From the NCBI GenBank assembly GCA_004009845.1, contig RMBW01000369.1, forward strand, positions 1-10,291: a stretch of DNA of 10,291 nucleotides, written 5' to 3'. This document shows, in pieces, positions 1 to 6,784 of the stretch (its first letter is position 1; every line of letters starts with the position of its first letter). The DNA comes from Davidsoniella eucalypti. Taxonomy: Eukaryota; Ascomycota; Sordariomycetes; Microascales; Ceratocystidaceae. Made by a program: the position numbers and the translations under genes. The notes below the pieces were generated by a model. The model was not told where the DNA came from and searched no databases. It was given only the letters and a program-made list of their open reading frames with translations.

Positions 1-103
1 TTTCGAGTCCGGTCGTGCCGATTTTTTCTGTCTCCGTATATCTATCCACTCCACCCGTATCCAGTCCGGGTCGACTACCTCCGGGCTCCATAGGACGCCT
101 TCA
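1..103 (-). repeat. LINE 3' end, tandem copy A
   Basis: This stretch matches 174-283 along its whole length with no substitution, only about nine one-base gaps. Read on the minus strand it begins TGAAGGCGTCC, passes a CTCGAAA-type motif and runs off the window edge. A more diverged relative of the motif, including TTTCGAGTCCG, lies in the 3' UTR of LINE-1 near 962-972. It is therefore best read as a non-coding LINE 3' UTR fragment on the minus strand. The rest of this copy, including its tail, would lie left of position 1. Confidence 0.7.
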
Positions 104-104
104 A

Positions 105-139
105 TGTTGCGTTGTTTGGTTGTTGTTGTTGTTGTTGTT
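105..139 (-). repeat. (GTT)n / (AAC)n tract, probable LINE tail
   Basis: The plus strand shows an impure then pure run of GTT units. On the minus strand this is an (AAC)n tail lying directly after copy B (174-283) and a linker of about 34 bases. The same order (TTTCGAG motif, AT-rich linker, AAC repeats) recurs at 972 down to 855 behind LINE-1. The tract is thus likely the 3' terminal simple repeat of this LINE family. Confidence 0.7.
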
Positions 140-173
140 ATATATCTCTCTTCCTAAACTATTACGAGTGGAT

Positions 174-283
174 TTTCGAGTCCGGTCGTGCCGATTTTTC
201 TGTCTCCGGTATATCTTATCCACTTCCACCCGTATCCTAGTCCGGGTCCGGACTACCCTCTCGGGCTCCATAGGACGCCTTCA
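174..283 (-). repeat. LINE 3' end, tandem copy B
   Basis: This is the second copy of the unit at 1-103, offset by about 175-180 bases. It carries eight extra single bases and lacks one T in a T run relative to copy A. On the minus strand it is followed by a linker (173-140) and the AAC tail (139-105), then immediately by copy A. The arrangement is a head-to-tail repeat of a LINE 3' terminus. Its 5' side (284 upward) also holds a CAGGGGTATCCATGAAGG stretch. That resembles a CAGGGGTG...CATGAAGCC stretch just after the LINE-1 ORF2 stop, which supports a related element. Confidence 0.7.
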
Positions 284-802
284 TGGATACCCCTGTAACT
301 TCGAAACATCCTCAAACCATTCCCCATAAAGACCCACATCATCCAAGCCCTAAGTGGGGCTACCATCCACGTAATCAGGTGACCGCACCATCCGACGCGC
401 CTCCAAGAGGCTGGTGATCGAGTGTCGCGAGAAGAGAAAAATTGGCGTAGTCGAGTCGGGTGCGATGGTAGAGGCACAGCGACAAGACTCCCGCGCCGCG
501 GGTTGGGCTTCCGGAACCTTCAAAAATAGGTTGCCCTTCGAGTATGAGTGTGTCTCCCTGAGCTTTGTAGTGTGTAGTGACTCGGGAGACCAGCGATCGC
601 GTGAGTGTGGCGAAAAGGGGGGCGATTGTTGGTGAGAACATCTCTCGAGAGAGGAAAAAGTCGGGCTCAAGGCCTCATAACTCGATGCATCAATAAAGAC
701 AAGCGTCTAAAAAGATAAAAAGAATGGACAGCAGCATCGGGAATATGTGCTGGTCGCTCTTGAAAACCCACGACGAAGGGGAAAAATTCGTCTTTGGACA
801 AA
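284..802. other. CpG-rich stretch with no recognised gene
   Basis: This stretch holds overlapping open frames on both strands: minus 350-670 (106 aa), minus 375-641 (88 aa) and plus 414-635 (73 aa). None shows a domain I recognise. The middle (about 390-610) is rich in CpG, for example CGCGCCGCGGG near 494, unlike the AT-rich right end of the window. Because it lies immediately upstream, on the minus strand, of LINE 3' end copy B, it could be the 3' part of a further degenerate LINE. However, no GHGDF or CCHC module was found in any frame. No function is assigned. Confidence 0.4.
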
Positions 803-836
803 GGGGGAGGTAACTTGAACTCAAAGTTACCCCCCC
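803..836. repeat. Perfect-stem hairpin with one mismatch
   Basis: The left arm (803-816, GGGGGAGGTAACTT) pairs with the right arm (824-836, AAGTTACCCCCCC) around a seven-base loop. The stem has one A-C mismatch. It lies about 20 bases beyond the AAC tail of LINE-1 on the minus strand, so it belongs to flanking DNA and not to the element. It could be a terminal fold of a small inverted-repeat element or a chance foldback. No partner copy is visible elsewhere in the window. Confidence 0.6.
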
Positions 837-854
837 GAGGGTTGTAGGAGGGAA

Positions 855-919
855 GTTGTGTCGTTGCGTTGTGTTGTTGTGTTGTTGTTTGTTGTTGTTG
901 TGTTGTTTGTTGTTGTTGT
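855..919 (-). repeat. (AAC)n tail of LINE-1
   Basis: The plus strand shows GTT/GTTT repeats with interruptions; on the minus strand this is an AAC-rich tail. It follows the ORF2 stop (1154) and the 3' UTR in the correct order, so it marks the 3' end of LINE-1. Its unit differs from the AATCA tail of LINE-2, which supports two distinct families. Confidence 0.75.
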
Positions 920-1153
920 CTATTTATCCTCTTGGATCTACATAGTTTTTAGCTAATACCATTTTCGAGTCCGAGCATTTACAAGCACAGGGTCAACCCA
1001 CTGAGTACATGTATCTCGATTTTTCTGAGCACCATTTTCTCTTCCTCACGCCTGATATGAAAGACCGAGCTCTATCCAGTTACCTGGCGTCCGCTCCCGG
1101 GCTTCATGTCCCTCACATCCTCATCCTTCCCCACCCCTGTATAAAGTTTTCCA
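920..1153 (-). other. 3' UTR of LINE-1
   Basis: This is non-coding sequence between the ORF2 stop codon and the AAC tail. It contains the CTCGAAAA motif (about 963-970) and an AT-rich linker before the tail, both shared in weaker form with the tandem copies at 1-283. In non-LTR elements this region is the likely template recognition site for the reverse transcriptase, which is family knowledge and not shown here. Confidence 0.65.
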
Positions 1154-1306
1154 TCAGAAGGTCTTACAAGGTGATTGTACGACTGTAGCCCTGATAGTTG
1201 CTTGTTCTTCGTCCCGTATCAGAGCTTTGGCTAGCGTCCGTCTCCCCTTGAACGTGGCAAGCAGCTTTAGGGTGAATCGGGTGCTCCAAGGTCTGGTTCG
1301 TCTTCG

Positions 1307-1354
1307 GCAGGTCCATAAGTGAGTCCTATCTTTGTCTTTTCCGCATCTGGCACA
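1307..1354 (-). other. LINE-1 ORF2 C-terminal zinc module
   Basis: The tail segment (1666-1154) carries GHGDFKDYH followed by CARCGKDKDRTHLWTC, a C-X2-C-X7-H-X3-C pattern. The same GHGDF-then-CCHC layout occurs at 8634-8681 in LINE-2. This C-terminal module is typical of fungal Tad1/I-type ORF2 proteins, where nucleic-acid binding is assumed. Confidence 0.8.
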
Positions 1355-1679
1355 TGTGAGGACTGCATTCTCGTGCTTTCGGACGGTATGGTAGTCCTTA
1401 AAATCGCCGTGCCCAGATAGAGCGGCTAAAACCTTTCCTTGTATGTTTCTCGGTCCTCCTGGTACGGCTGAACGCTTCAGATTGGGGAAACCCAGGGTTC
1501 TGCGTTCTTCATTATCTCTAATGGCCGCCTGGTTCCTAAACCACCTTTCAAAGTCCTCTTGTTGTCCTTCATGTATCCTCCTCCTAGCTTTGGCGACTGA
1601 CATTTTCATGTCAGGGTCCTCATACATTCTGAGTTCCTGTCTAGACTGTCCCGGGTGTGGGTTCACTGCCGGCCTTGGC

Positions 1680-2080
1680 TAGTTTGTCCGCCTCTTCATT
1701 TCCAACTACACCTTCATGTCCAGGTACCCATATGCAGTGTACCTTTCTGTTCCGGCGCTTCGTCTTAATGGCCTGGATGATGGTTGTGCTCTGTCCACTT
1801 CAGCCTGTGATGAGCCTGGTTTATTCTTCGGGCTGGTCAGGCGGGTGATTGCCGCTTGATTGTCCAGGCAAAGCCAGACTGTATCACAGTCCTTCAGGGA
1901 CGCCATCTCCAGGTTTTCAAGTCCTCGTAAGATGGCTATGATTTCAGCGTCTATGACTTCCTTCATGCTGCCACACTTTTCGTTTCCCTTGAGCAGGAGA
2001 TTTGTACCCTGTGAGGCAGTCCAACCTGCCCCTGTCCATCCATTTTCCATCTTTGACCCATCTGTATACAACCACACATC
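1680..2080 (-). other. LINE-1 ORF2 RNase H domain
   Basis: WLYTDGSKMENGWTGAGW supplies the first catalytic Asp (2062-2060). VIDAEIIAILRGLE supplies the Glu (about 1945) and VWLCLDNQAA the second Asp (about 1864). After a frame change near 1790, WVPGHEGVVGNEEADKLAKAG gives the His (1718-1716) and the final Asp (1688-1686). All residues of a type I RNase H active site are therefore present. The domain removes RNA from the RNA-DNA hybrid during element copying. Confidence 0.88.
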
Positions 2081-2639
2081 AGTAGGTGGCCTCGTTCGTC
2101 GTAGTTGTTGGTGTCTTGCTGCGGCTGCTGCTTTGTCTAGGCCCACCAGAATGGCTTCTGGTGGTGGGGTGTCTGCTGTGGCTGGAACTGGGTCGAAAGT
2201 TCCGTATGCAACAATAGATTTCCCAAGGCTGCTCAGTAAATCCCTGATGTGGGGGAGGGCCTGTCTGACCGCTCCCGATCTTAGGATGACTCCTCTCATG
2301 AGTGGGTGCATTGGGTCTAGTTGATACCATCTAACGGCTTCCCTTTTGACTGCATAGTCTAGGAGAATCTGCACTGGAGGCAGATTTGCGAGCATGTGGA
2401 GAAGTGCTGTAGGTGTGGTGTTGTAGACCGGCAGTGCCGCCAGTAGTGCTTTCCTCAAGGCTTTGGAGATAGTGTCAATCTTGCCTTTGTTGCCGTGTTC
2501 ACCTGCGACCCACCAGGCGGCTGCGCAGTATGTGATGATTGGCACGAAGATAGCTTTGACCACTCTAAAATTTCTTCTACTGGAGCGCCATGCTTGCACC
2601 CTTTCAGGATTTGCAAAGCGGCGACATTCCTCTCTAGCT

Positions 2640-3600
2640 TCTTTGCTGTTTCAATCACGTGTGGTTTAAAAGCCAGTTTTCTGTCAAACCATACTCCTAG
2701 CCACCTTAGTGCTTTGTCCTTCTGTGTTGCCTCTATGACTGGGAGACCGGTCACCTGTAGAGCGGGGTTGTCATCTTCTCCTCTCTTCTTCTTTGTCCTT
2801 CTTGAGAAGTGGATGAGGCCCGAATTTCTTCTGGTCTAGCTTTAGGCCGTTTTCCGTGGCCCATCTGGTCGTGGCTGCTAGGTGGTCCTTCAACTGGGCG
2901 ATGCATCCTTCGTGAGTGTCATCCGTGACTTTCCAGGCCCCATCATCCATATATCCCTCAGCTTGACTGGATTTCCGGTGAAGAGGGGGGCCATGTACAG
3001 TGAGTAGAGAATGGGTGACACTGGCGAGCCCTGTGGTAAGCTGCCTGATGTCGGGCCAGGTGTCTCTTTCACTCCGTCCAACACCACCTGGGCCTTTCGT
3101 CCTTCAAGAAAAGATTGAGTCCATTTGGTCAGGTATGGGGGCCAGTTTTGTTCCACAAGTCTGGCTACTCCAGAACATCGAATGTGAGGAGTGCTGCCAC
3201 TTTCCCTTTTCTGAGATCTTCTTTGATTTCGCTGACGAGTGCTGTTACCAAGTCTGACGCAGATCTTCTTGGTAAAGCGCAGGTGTAGTTGCCAACAAAG
3301 AGACGTCTTCTCACCGATTCGCGGGCCAGTCTGCTAGCTACGATCCTCTCCAGTGCCTTGGCCAGCGTACATAGTAGCGAAATGAGTCTATATGAGGCTG
3401 GGTCACTGTAGTCCTTTTTCCCAGGCTTCTTGAGGGCGACCAGAACCGCCATTTTGAAGCATTGAGGGTGGTAGCCTGTGCTCAGGCAGAGATTGAAGAG
3501 GTGTGTGATTATTCTCCCAAGGAAGGGCCAGCTGTTGGCAAGGTCCTTGTTCCGAATACGGTCTTCTCCAGGGGCTGTGTTCAGAGGTTTGAAAACCGCC
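2640..3600 (-). other. LINE-1 ORF2 reverse transcriptase domain
   Basis: The visible blocks are APGEDRIRNKDL (about 3575), KPGKKDYSDPASYRLISLL (about 3428-3370), ALPRRSASDL (about 3278) and LLTFDV (motif A, catalytic D at 3179-3177). Next come GSLPQGSPVSPILY (motif B, 3045 onward), YMDDG (motif C, 2953-2939) and LRWLGVWFDRKLAFKPH (palm/thumb, about 2700). After TFDV the expected GAFD stretch is absent, and the reading resumes at RLVEQNWPPYL in another frame. This suggests a deletion of roughly ten or more codons within motif A. Motif C has M where Tad-type RTs usually have A. Confidence 0.85.
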
Positions 3601-4289
3601 TCTCTAGCCTCCTCCTCTTCTATGGGTGTCCATCTTTCACTGAGGTCTGCTCTTACTGTAGGTCGGTCTATGTCTGGGAGACCTTTGCCCTTCAAGTGTG
3701 CGTCTCGCAGAGTTTGCAGTTTGTCTTCTGAGGTCTCGGCCATCACTCCATTGGCTTTCTTCAGGGCAGGGGATCTGGACTTCTGGGGTCTGATGAGCCA
3801 TTTCGCGGCATGGAAGGCCTTCTGTGGCGAGTTTAGAGTGGAAACCACATTTCTGAAAAATTCGCGACAAGCGTTGGCGATTGTGTTGTTGAAGTGTGCT
3901 GTTGCAGTCTTATAGACACCTTCTGCTAGGGTGAGGTCATCCGTTAGGTTGGTAGCTCCGCTCTTCACCAGGCGGAGTAGCGAGGTGTATGTCCTTCTGG
4001 CCTGAGAGAGTTCTCGTTTGGCCTCTCGGCATTCGGGCCCCCACCATCTATAACCTGTCCCCTTGACTAATCGAGTAGGTGTGCTGAGTCGATAGCACTC
4101 TGCATCTTGGCAAGTAGTGTGCTCGCGAAGGATTCGAGTTCCGCTGTGTGGATTGTGTTGTCCTTTGATAGGAAAGGTGCCATATCGTCCGCTATCCTTG
4201 GCACTCTTTGTTGAACTTCTCTTCGTCCATCTCTCTCCAGCATTTTGTTTTGGTTGGACTGAATGGGGCCGGGCTGTGTATTTCCAGTA

Positions 4290-4962
4290 TTCTCGGGTAG
4301 TGGTCACTCCCGCAATCTAGGGAGGCATCTGCATGGAGGCGAACCACGTCTTGCAGTAGGTTGCCTTTGACAAGGGTCAGGTCGATAACGTATCCTTTCT
4401 TGTGAGTGGGGGTGGACGGGTCTCCTAAGTGTAGTAGGCCGCACCCTCCCACCACTCTATCAGGTCTTCAGCTGTCTTTTCTGGGACTCCGACTGCTGTT
4501 TCTCCTTGTTATCCAGCGGCTGTGGTGTAAGTTGAAGTCACCCATGATGACCCATCTTCCGACCTTCCTATCCTGAGGGCTTCTTAGTAGGCCTACAGCC
4601 TCATTTTCTCTGGCGCTCCCCGGGCCGGCGTTGTATATCCCCACTATCTTGATGTTTCGGCCTTGGTGTGGTAGTTTTGACAACTACTGCACTAACATCC
4701 GGGTGCGGAGGTATGGCGGCGTCATTGTATACTTCGAATTTGCTAGTTTCTCTCCTCCTGACAAAGCAAATCGATCTTCTCCTCTCATTTGTGTCCTCTA
4801 CAGGCATCATCTGCTCGAATTCCGGGTGTATGGACGTTCTGCCCCTTGACTAGGGGGTTCCTGTATCATCACCACCTCTACTCCTCTTCTGTGGGCCTCT
4901 TGTAGAACTGCTTTCTGGCTGTTGCTTTCTCTGAACATTGGCTTGCATAATTCGCAGCATGG
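4290..4962 (-). other. LINE-1 ORF2 endonuclease (EEP) domain
   Basis: The N-terminus reads LRIMQANVQR, then in the next frame QKAVLQEA...VVMIQEPP. This carries the N and E positions expected of exonuclease-endonuclease-phosphatase folds. It continues with KIVGIYNAGPG, then GDFNLHHSRW (4542 onward) and YVIDLTLV, and ends with GSDHYP (D-H at about 4305-4300). These are the classical catalytic blocks of the apurinic-type endonuclease of non-LTR elements, which nicks the target site. The blocks fall in five or six reading-frame segments. Confidence 0.85.
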
Positions 4963-4999
4963 TCTGGACTCCTGAATTGCAGTTCTGGAGAGCGTTCAT

Positions 5000-5004
5000 C
5001 ATTA
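5000..5004 (-). promoter_or_regulatory. ORF1-ORF2 TAATG stop-start overlap
   Basis: The ORF1 stop TAA (5004-5002) shares its last A with the ORF2 ATG (5002-5000), and a second ATG follows at once. Such an overlap is a known device for termination-reinitiation, in which the ribosome finishing ORF1 restarts on ORF2 at low frequency. The overlap is seen directly; its use is inferred. Confidence 0.65.
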
Positions 5005-6576
5005 GAAACGAGCCTTCACGCATGTGACCGCCGAGTGCTTCTCCACAGATTGGGCATTGACCTTACAGTCGCAGTCCTTGTGTCCCGATTGGTTGCAGGG
5101 GTTCTGTACGTGGTGTTTCCTCTGCTGTGTGCTTCCCGGAGCAGAGAGGGCAGCGAGGTGCAAAGCCGCAGGTTCTTGTCGGGTGCGCGCGGAAACATCT
5201 CCGACAGCTGGGGGGAGGGAGGGGTTTCGCTCTGTTGCGAACTAGATGTTCCTTGCCCATGATGATGATCTTGTGTAAGAGTCTGTCTGGGGCATTAATC
5301 AGTACCCTGAGGTTTTATATCTGGGTCATCGTCGTAGCTTCTCCAGTGCGCTGCCTTGACTTCTCCCGCCGAGGCCTTCTTCACCTCATCCATGACGTCG
5401 GATTCCTCCAAGTCTCTCAAGGCCAGAGAAGTCTCTGATTCTCCGTGGGAGATCTTTTGATCACAAACTTGGCCCATCTTTCTTCTTATCAATCTGCTGG
5501 CTCCGATTGTGAGTCGAACCATTTCTACTGCGCTCTCCTGGAGGGAGGTGTGTCGAAAGTTAAAGCAAAGTCCCTCTTCCAGGCTTGGTCATCCGGGTAA
5601 TATTTTCCTTTCCTTTAAAGAGGTCCGGTTGAGTCTTCCTGCAGATCTTCCGGGTCGACTCCTGTACGCAGAGTCTTGGAAGAGTTCGATGATGTCGATT
5701 TCCCAGCAGAGGGTCTTGAGGGCTTCTTTGGGCTGGGGAGATGTGAGCCGACTGACTGCCCTGGTTTAGCCCCAGGCAGCAGTTACTTATGGCCCAAGTG
5801 CTGGTTCCGGGAGGAAAAGATGTTCTCCTGTTCCTTGGCCCCATTGGCCGGCTTGGTGGCGTTGTCCTTCTCTTGGCTTGCCTGTGTATCGTTCTTGGCG
5901 TGTTTCCCAGTGTCCTCTTCTAGGCTCGGAGTCCTGATTGGTGTGGTCTCTTTTGTTCCTGCTAGTGCCTTCTTGGTGGATGCGTTGAAGCCTGCCGTTG
6001 CTAACGGTGAGTTGAAGCCTCCTGGTTCGGCTAACTTAGTTGACGTGAGTTTTGAAAACTTTTCGGCTGTGACGTTCCAACCTCTGCGGTCTTGCCTCTG
6101 CGTCCCGAACTCTCCAGGGTCGCGTCTGCAGAGTTTTCCATGGCTGTCAAAAATCCGACATCACCGACGCGTTCTTTTGCAAGTTCGCGATGGTGGCGGG
6201 ACAGCCTCGTCCATAAGGCTGACAAGGCTCTTTTGCCTTTATCTCCATGTGGTGCAGTTTCTTCGGAGTTGGCACTCTCCGAAGGCTGGGCGTCATCAAA
6301 AGTCTTGTTGCTCGAAGCGTTCTTGGTCTATCCGTTCCTCTGGTTCGATGGGATCGTTGATGGCGGGTCCTTAGTGGTGGTGTCAGTGTCTTTGGACTGG
6401 GTGTCCGGGCTAGTCGCGTTTTCCACTGCCATGACGCGTTTCGCTTCTTCATACTTTTGTTTGGCCTGCAAATATGTTTCCTCGAGGTCGGTAGGTCGGG
6501 AGGTCGCCTGCCGTCATCGCTTGTCGCAGGTCTGGGACATCGAGAGATGACTCTCTGGAGAAGACTTTGGTGTCAT
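5002..6576 (-). pseudogene. LINE-1 ORF1: gag-like RNA-binding protein, frame-broken
   Basis: The likely start is ATG 6576 (MTPKSSPESHLSM), with a second in-frame ATG at 6540. The frame then breaks and resumes as a charged, coiled-coil-like stretch (DLEETYLQAKQKYEEAKRVM, about 6490-6430). Next comes a low-complexity Ser/Thr/Lys-rich middle (about 6350-5800), a conserved-looking block KAAHWRSYDDDP (about 5345-5310), then APDRLLHKIIIMGKEHL (about 5305-5245). Zinc knuckles follow at 5206-5065. The ORF ends at TAA 5004-5002. Six or more frame changes are needed to read it through. The length (about 525 codons) fits Tad-type ORF1. The protein would bind element RNA in a ribonucleoprotein particle. 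Confidence 0.75.
5065..5206 (-). other. Zinc knuckle cluster of LINE-1 ORF1
   Basis: The first knuckle reads CRRCFRAHPTRTC (C-X2-C-X3-H-X4-C). The second reads CPLCSGKHTAEE and continues into a frame change where its last Cys would be. In the next frame a third, CNQSGHKDCDC, lies near 5097-5065. Three consecutive knuckles at the C-terminus of ORF1 are usual for Tad1/I-type gag-like proteins. Confidence 0.75.
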
Positions 6577-6691
6577 CTCGGGACAGTGGGTATCAGGGAA
6601 AATTAAAAAATCAGATGATTTATATCGCAAAAAAAAAAATTTATCGTAACAACTAAAGTACCAATTCAAACGTGCATGCTATGAAGGCTTA
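6577..6691. other. LINE-1 5' UTR or flank
   Basis: No ORF is seen here. There is an A run of 11 (6629-6639, plus strand) and a short inverted repeat AAATCA-GA-TGATTT around 6608-6621. This could be the LINE-1 5' UTR with an internal promoter, or pre-insertion DNA. The border cannot be placed without other copies. Confidence 0.4.
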
Positions 6692-6784
6692 TTCGTTGTT
6701 GTTGTTGTTGTTGATCTGTCGTTGCTGATGTTGTGGTGTTATTGTTGTTGTTGTTTCTGTGCTGTTGTTGTTGTTGTTGTTGTT
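6692..6784. repeat. (GTT)n tract at the junction of the two LINEs
   Basis: This is a GTT-rich run with interruptions (about 6692-6784), similar to the AAC tails at 105-139 and 855-919. In tail orientation its LINE body would have to lie to the right on the minus strand, but the right side is plus-strand LINE-2 from 6785. LINE-2 therefore either inserted inside a pre-existing tail, or the tract is an independent microsatellite. Confidence 0.65.

Larger units (their letters stand above)
1154..5002 (-). pseudogene. LINE-1 ORF2: endonuclease-RT-RNase H polyprotein, frame-broken
   Basis: The ORF starts at the ATG at 5002, which shares one base with the ORF1 stop (TAATG). It ends at TGA 1154-1156, about 1280 codons, a normal length for a Tad1-type ORF2. 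In order it encodes an EEP endonuclease (about 4962-4290), reverse transcriptase (about 3600-2640), RNase H (about 2080-1680) and a zinc module (1354-1307). About a dozen one- or two-base frame changes break it, for example near 4925, 4820, 4675, 4510, 4450, 4190, 4070, 2955, 2800, 2585, 1790 and 1660. Inside each segment the reading is clean. RT motif A appears shortened by a deletion near 3165. As written it cannot yield one protein. Whether the breaks are biological or sequencing errors is open. Confidence 0.85.
855..6576 (-). mobile_element. LINE-1: near full-length Tad1/I-type non-LTR retrotransposon
   Basis: Reading the minus strand from 6576 to 855 gives, in order: a gag-like ORF1 with C-terminal zinc knuckles, an ORF2 with endonuclease, reverse transcriptase, RNase H and C-terminal zinc module, a 3' UTR of about 230 bases, and an (AAC)n tail. 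This order and the RNase H between RT and the C-terminal zinc module are typical of fungal Tad1-like elements of the I group. There are no long terminal repeats and no integrase. Both ORFs are split by many one-base frame changes, but the segments keep conserved residues. The exact 5' end is uncertain, and no target-site duplication could be matched by eye. Confidence 0.88.

Noticed and set aside
105..139. GTT/AAC repeats as a CRISPR-like array or coding Leu/Val repeat
   Set aside because: The three-base period, lack of spacers and position after LINE 3' ends fit a retrotransposon tail.
3478..3915. 145-aa plus-strand frame
   Set aside because: It is antisense to the LINE-1 RT segment, whose minus-strand reading has clear conserved motifs.
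5676..6374. 232-aa plus-strand frame with hydrophobic stretches, membrane-protein-like
   Set aside because: It lies antisense to LINE-1 ORF1. The hydrophobic look comes from reading the complement of a Ser/Lys-rich, Ala-rich coding strand, and no motif is present.
855..6691. Target-site duplication flanking LINE-1
   Set aside because: The sequences just beyond the AAC tail and upstream of ORF1 were compared by eye and no shared word of useful length was found; the 5' border is also uncertain.
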